Shown here: positions 7,105 through 9,824 of the stretch, piece by piece | Layout: each line of letters starts with the position of its first letter | How positions within the stretch are numbered: the first letter of the stretch is position 1 | Assembly: GCA_900551335.1 (NCBI GenBank) | Contig: URVO01000035.1 | Span: 1-9,824, forward strand | Reading direction: 5' to 3' | Source: an uncultured Phascolarctobacterium sp. | Lineage (GTDB): Bacteria > Bacillota > Negativicutes > Acidaminococcales > Acidaminococcaceae | DNA length: 9,824 nucleotides | Notes under the pieces: generated by a model | The model's database searches: none | Told to the model about the DNA's origin: nothing | What the model saw: the letters and a program-made list of their open reading frames with translations, nothing else | Position numbers and translations under genes: made by a program

Positions 7105-7154
7105 AGCGTCCTACTCCAAAATAATACTTGGGGTAGGGCGCTTTTGGCTTTTTT
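7105..7154 (+). terminator. Second strong hairpin with T tracts upstream of the lipoprotein gene
   Basis: AGCGTCCTACTCC (7105-7117) pairs with GGGGTAGGGCGCT (7130-7142). This makes a 13-bp stem with two G-U pairs and a 12-nt A/T-rich loop that could close by two more A-T pairs. A T run (7142-7145) and a second, longer one (7149-7154) follow. Six A residues at 7096-7101 precede it, giving a T run on the opposite strand, so it could stop transcription from both sides. It is either a backup terminator for noc or, if a promoter lies before it, an attenuator-like leader for the lipoprotein gene. The remaining bases at 7051-7104 hold only a weak 5-bp A/T hairpin (7073-7086). Confidence 0.7.
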
Positions 7155-7158
7155 CGTG

Positions 7159-7164
7159 TACAAT
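7159..7164 (+). promoter_or_regulatory. Possible -10 box for the exported-protein genes
   Basis: TACAAT matches a sigma-A -10 hexamer at five of six positions. It lies 46 nt before the lipoprotein start and just after the hairpin T tract. No recognisable -35 hexamer sits 16-18 nt upstream, where the hairpin arm lies (GGGCGC at 17 nt). It is therefore only a candidate, supported mainly by the need for a promoter after two terminators. Confidence 0.3.
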
Positions 7165-7209
7165 AAAGGCATAAAATGAAGTGGAATAACCAAAAGGAGG
7201 GCGAGAAAG

Positions 7210-8334
7210 ATGTTGAAAAAAATTATGATAGGTGCATTGGCACTGACCTTGGGCATGAGCCTTTTAGGCTGTGGTACAAGCGAAAAGAAGCAGGCCGAGC
7301 TGCCGAATATGACGAAGGCGGAGGCGGCGCAGCCTGCAGCGGCCGACTATCTCCGGAGCTACGCTCTCGTTATGGACGGACTCTATGATTACGCAGTGAA
7401 GGGACAGGATGACAAGCTTGTCAATGAGGGCATGAACGTTATCCGTGAAATGGTCGAAATTTATCAGCGCGATTCCGCCGGCATGATTGGCTATACGTTG
7501 AAGGATTTCAACGGCGACGGTGTGCCGGAGCTGGTTTTGGGGCGTACAGAGCAGCACAAGGGTGCAGGCTATTACGGCAGCGATATTTATTCCGTCTATA
7601 CACTGGTGAATGGCAAGCCGCTACGTTCCTTCGAGGGCTGGCGGCGTAATCGTCTGCAGCTGCTGAGCGGCAGCAGGCTGTTCCTGCAGGCGACTGACGG
7701 AGCTGATTATAACGCACTGGCGACCTATAAGATTTTGCCGACCGGTGAGCCTGAGTGTCTCGATTATTATTTCACGGCACCGCAAAATGGTGGCCTTGCC
7801 TATTACCATAATACGAGTGGCAGCAATGACATGAACGCTTCTAAGAGGCTGAATATGACTGAGGACGCTTTTGAGGAGCTGCGCAATGAATATATGAATG
7901 ATGTGACTATGCTGGAGCTGATTCCTGTGGAGAATTATCATAAGCAGGGAGCTAAAGGTCTTGCTTATCAGCATCTAAAGCTGGACTGGCTACGAGATGT
8001 GCAGGCTGATGTGCAGCAGTACGGCATGGTGAAGGTGCCGAATGCGTCTGAGTTTGTTAAGGTTGTTCTGCGCAGCGACCAGTCCTTGAGCAATTTTAAG
8101 GTGCTGAGCCTGACGCTGCTGAGCGTGGATGAAGAGGGCAATGCGCATTTTGATGCGCAGCCTGTTTATAGACAGGATATGCTGATGGCGGACACGCCGC
8201 TGGTTATGCAGCTGGCTGATACCGAGGCTGTACCTGCTAACGCCATTGCCTTTGATGATGAGCTGGGGCGTGAGCGCCGCTTTGCCGTAAGCATCAGCGG
8301 CATGGACGGCAGCCTGCAGCTGTCGGAGATTTGA
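7210..8334 (+). CDS. Predicted lipoprotein with a calcium-loop-like DxNxDGxxE motif, function unknown
   Basis: This 374-residue protein begins MLKKIMIGALALTLGMSLLGCG, a lipoprotein signal peptide with lipobox SLLGC. Cys21 is the predicted lipidated residue, so the protein should be anchored at the outer face of a membrane. Residues 94-111 (GYTLKDFNGDGVPELVLG) contain Asp99, Asn101, Asp103, Gly104 and Glu107, spaced as in calcium-binding loops of EF-hand, dockerin and FG-GAP type. One copy followed by a strand is common in exported proteins of gut Bacillota. The last 100 residues, ending RFAVSISGMDGSLQLSEI, resemble a C-terminal module I remember from such proteins; this is from memory and unverified. 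I recognise no enzyme motif. AAAAGGAGG at 7192-7200 (spacing 9) fixes the ATG. The next gene follows after 24 nt, so they are probably co-transcribed. Confidence 0.8.
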   Translation: MLKKIMIGALALTLGMSLLGCGTSEKKQAELPNMTKAEAAQPAAADYLRSYALVMDGLYDYAVKGQDDKLVNEGMNVIREMVEIYQRDSAGMIGYTLKDFNGDGVPELVLGRTEQHKGAGYYGSDIYSVYTLVNGKPLRSFEGWRRNRLQLLSGSRLFLQATDGADYNALATYKILPTGEPECLDYYFTAPQNGGLAYYHNTSGSNDMNASKRLNMTEDAFEELRNEYMNDVTMLELIPVENYHKQGAKGLAYQHLKLDWLRDVQADVQQYGMVKVPNASEFVKVVLRSDQSLSNFKVLSLTLLSVDEEGNAHFDAQPVYRQDMLMADTPLVMQLADTEAVPANAIAFDDELGRERRFAVSISGMDGSLQLSEI

Positions 8335-8358
8335 TAATTTAAGTTTGGAGGGATTGTT

Positions 8359-9147
8359 ATGTTGAAGAAATTTATTGCCGGAGCGTGCTTAGGTGCGGTG
8401 TTGACCTTAGGCTTAGGCCAGCAGGCAGATGCGATGAGCGTGGACAGATATAACCTGATTGATGCCGAAGCAGGCGTGAGCGGCTATGCGCTGATGTATA
8501 ATACGTTCCGCGGCACCTATATGTATGTGGAGCGGCGTGTGGAGGGCGACCTTCCTTCGCAGCTGATGGCAGCAGGCGTAATCGAGAGCCAGGAGGTCGA
8601 CGGCAAGCTTGTGAGCAAGTATTACGTAGGGCCGGCGCAGGTTATGAACGGCTATCGGGTGGATGATTATATGCATGGCGCCGTATATCCGCTTTATGAT
8701 AAAAATGGTCAGCAGGCCGATTTAGCTGGCTTGACCTATGAGACAGAGCTGGGCAATGGCCTTGGTGCGCAGTGGCTCATGGGCCCGGCTGTCAGCGCGG
8801 AGGATTTGCTGCCGCCACCGGAGGGCAGATATAATCTGGCATATAAGGATACCGGCGATGCCTTTAATGAGCTGATGTCGCTGGCATTTTTGCGCGGTGT
8901 GGTCTTCTATGATGAGGATATGTCGCAGCGCTCGAATAAATACTTCAAGATGTCTTATGTAGATGATGTAAGTGCTTATGTAGGCGTGGCGCAGGGCGGC
9001 GATTATGCTTATGACAAGATTGAGGTGCGCGATAAGAAAACCTACGACCTGCTGGGCACGTATCTTGTAGAGAAGCATGGGCGTTATGTTTACTCGCTGC
9101 AGGGCAATCAGGCAACGGCCTGGTACGATGAGGAACACCCGTTTTAA
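8359..9147 (+). CDS. Secreted or periplasmic protein of unknown family
   Basis: This 262-residue protein has a clear Sec signal peptide: MLKK, a hydrophobic stretch at about 5-20, and a likely signal peptidase I site after Ala-Asp-Ala (23-25). The mature protein of about 237 residues is rich in Tyr, Gly, Asp and Val and has no further membrane segment. It has no motif I recognise. Notable stretches are an N-terminal Tyr-rich region (YALMYNTFRGTYMYVERR) and LLPPPEGRYNLAYKDTGDAF in the middle. It has no cysteine after the signal peptide. The ATG at 8359 has GGAGGG 6 nt upstream (8347-8352). It follows the lipoprotein gene closely and probably shares its transcript. It is called a gene because of the signal peptide, ribosome binding site and consistent codon use; no function is claimed. 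Confidence 0.8.
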   Translation: MLKKFIAGACLGAVLTLGLGQQADAMSVDRYNLIDAEAGVSGYALMYNTFRGTYMYVERRVEGDLPSQLMAAGVIESQEVDGKLVSKYYVGPAQVMNGYRVDDYMHGAVYPLYDKNGQQADLAGLTYETELGNGLGAQWLMGPAVSAEDLLPPPEGRYNLAYKDTGDAFNELMSLAFLRGVVFYDEDMSQRSNKYFKMSYVDDVSAYVGVAQGGDYAYDKIEVRDKKTYDLLGTYLVEKHGRYVYSLQGNQATAWYDEEHPF

Positions 9148-9168
9148 GGAAGTACGTCGAATAAGGTT

Positions 9169-9225
9169 CCCCTGATAAGTCTCCCCTGCAAGGGGAGGTG
9201 GCATCGCGAAGCGATGACAGAGGGG
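9169..9225. repeat. REP-like double-hairpin intergenic element
   Basis: Two short perfect hairpins lie side by side. CTCCCCT (9181-9187) and AGGGGAG (9191-9197) flank a GCA loop; CATCGC (9202-9207) and GCGATG (9211-9216) flank a GAA loop. Outer bases CCCCT (9169-9173) and AGGGG (9221-9225) could close both into one three-way structure. Sequences of this form (a CTCCCC/GGGGAG hairpin, GGTGGC, a variable hairpin, then GAGGGGTT) are familiar to me as dispersed intergenic repeats in gut Bacillota; that is recalled, not searched. It lacks a T run, so it is not a typical terminator. It ends about 6 nt before the ribosome binding site of the next gene, where it could affect RNA stability or translation. 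Confidence 0.7.
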
Positions 9226-9241
9226 TTGATAGGAGGCAGCC

Positions 9242-9824
9242 ATGAAAGCTAAGTTATGTTTATTATTATGTGGTGCATTATGCGTGGCACAGCTGGCAAC
9301 GGCAGACGCTATGGATTTAAGCAGAATTTTTAAGAGCAACAATACCAACATCAATACAACTATCAACAAGAGCGTAGGAAAGGCGGTGCAGAAGATGGAT
9401 AACAGAAATATTACCTTCACTAAATTACCGATGACGGCTGCAGAGGTTGCGCCCGGTCAGGATGCACAGCTGGTGGCTGCTTATACCGTAGCAGCGCTGG
9501 CGCGTTACGAAACTGATCCGGCAGAGGCTATCGCTATGCTCGACGCTCTGCGCGGACCGCGTCCGCTCAACGGTATGGACAAGCAGTTCCTGCAGGACCG
9601 CTTCCGCGGCAAGACCTACCTCATGCGTTCTTATTTCAAGGGCGCAACACCGGAAAACAACTACACGCCTGCGCAGCCCTATACCGTGAATGTACAGACG
9701 AATGCTTATACCTATCAGGAGCAGGGCTATGCACGCTTCCTGATCGCCTGTGGCGGAGCAGACAGCCCTAGACCGATGACTCTGCGCCAGAAGGCTTCGA
9801 CCGGCGAATGGTTCCTGTGGGATC
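9242..9824 (+). CDS. Secreted protein resembling the DUF6935 family (3' end outside window)
   Basis: The frame runs open from ATG 9242 to the window edge, giving 194 residues without a stop. AGGAGG at 9231-9236 lies 5 nt upstream. A Sec signal peptide (MKAKLCLLLCGALCVAQLATADA) probably ends after Ala21-Asp22-Ala23. An Asn/Thr-rich segment follows (about 30-60), then a globular domain starting near LPMTAAEV. That domain has VAALARYETDPAEAIAMLD, RGPRPLNGMDKQFLQDRF, RSYFKGATPENNYTPAQPY, FLIACGGADSPRPMTLRQ and STGEWFLWD. This pattern matches a family I recall as DUF6935, found in Clostridia and relatives, without known function. The family number is from memory. The protein may extend only some tens of residues past the edge, since the WFLW motif is near the domain end in relatives I recall. 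It is the third exported protein in a row. Confidence 0.78.
   Translation, partial: MKAKLCLLLCGALCVAQLATADAMDLSRIFKSNNTNINTTINKSVGKAVQKMDNRNITFTKLPMTAAEVAPGQDAQLVAAYTVAALARYETDPAEAIAMLDALRGPRPLNGMDKQFLQDRFRGKTYLMRSYFKGATPENNYTPAQPYTVNVQTNAYTYQEQGYARFLIACGGADSPRPMTLRQKASTGEWFLWD

Noticed and set aside
7060..7179. Small open frames in the noc-lipoprotein gap (39 codons from ATG 7060, 34 codons from GTG 7070)
   Set aside because: The first has no ribosome binding site and the second has one only 2-3 nt away. Both run through the strong hairpin and its T tracts, so they are unlikely to be genes.
7173..7388. 70-codon + strand open frame overlapping the start of the lipoprotein gene
   Set aside because: It is in another frame over a gene with a clear signal peptide and ribosome binding site, and its own product shows no structure.
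8386..8391. Possible lipobox ending at Cys10 of the secreted orphan protein
   Set aside because: Only about five hydrophobic residues precede it, too few for a lipoprotein signal. The ADA site at residues 23-25 fits signal peptidase I better.
1..9824. DnaA boxes, parS or Noc binding sites
   Set aside because: Given the near-origin gene order I looked for them, but found only imperfect matches inside coding sequence (for example CGTGGAAAA near 3885), with no clustering. The origin probably lies upstream beyond rnpA.
1..9824. CRISPR array, tRNA or rRNA genes, insertion sequence or defence system
   Set aside because: No spaced direct repeats, cloverleaf-like sequence, transposase or known defence gene is visible; nearly all of the window is accounted for by the genes listed.

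Overview
The window is a conserved bacterial housekeeping block followed by a short accessory tail. All genes are on the + strand. The order rnpA - yidD - yidC - jag(khpB) - mnmE - mnmG - rsmG - noc is the arrangement found next to the replication origin in Bacillota. The YidC is short, Bacillota-type, without the large periplasmic domain seen in Proteobacteria. The presence of Jag and of a Noc-type ParB paralogue also points to Bacillota. The moderate G+C, the CTG- and GCG-rich codon use and an intergenic palindromic element of a kind I remember from gut Bacillota genomes suggest a gut lineage, perhaps Negativicutes or a relative. That finer placement is inference.

Region 1 (1-2002) is the end of rnpA (RNase P protein), yidD, yidC and jag: RNA processing and membrane-protein insertion plus the KH/R3H RNA-binding protein usually linked to yidC. 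It closes with an 11-bp hairpin terminator at 2010-2059. Region 2 (2088-6983) is mnmE - mnmG - rsmG - noc. It encodes the two-protein enzyme that modifies the tRNA wobble uridine, the 16S rRNA G527 methyltransferase and the nucleoid-occlusion DNA-binding protein. Junctions are tight: a 4-nt mnmG/rsmG overlap, and several Shine-Dalgarno sequences that start inside the previous gene's stop codon. It closes with a terminator at 7015-7050, and a second strong hairpin follows at 7105-7154.

Region 3 (7155-9824) is where soj/spo0J (parA/parB) often follow noc. Here there are instead three consecutive exported proteins. The first is a lipoprotein with a calcium-loop-like motif, the second a small secreted protein of unknown family, and the third a secreted protein, cut by the window edge, that resembles a family I recall as DUF6935. 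A double-hairpin REP-like repeat lies between the second and third. The first two are probably co-transcribed.

I see no CRISPR array, transposase, toxin-antitoxin pair, tRNA or rRNA. Most of the window is ordinary. The points worth a second look are the synteny break after noc, the exported-protein cluster, the long LEA-like linker in Jag, the acidic N-terminus of Noc, and the hairpins at 7015-7154 and 9169-9225. No intergenic stretch exceeds 300 bases.
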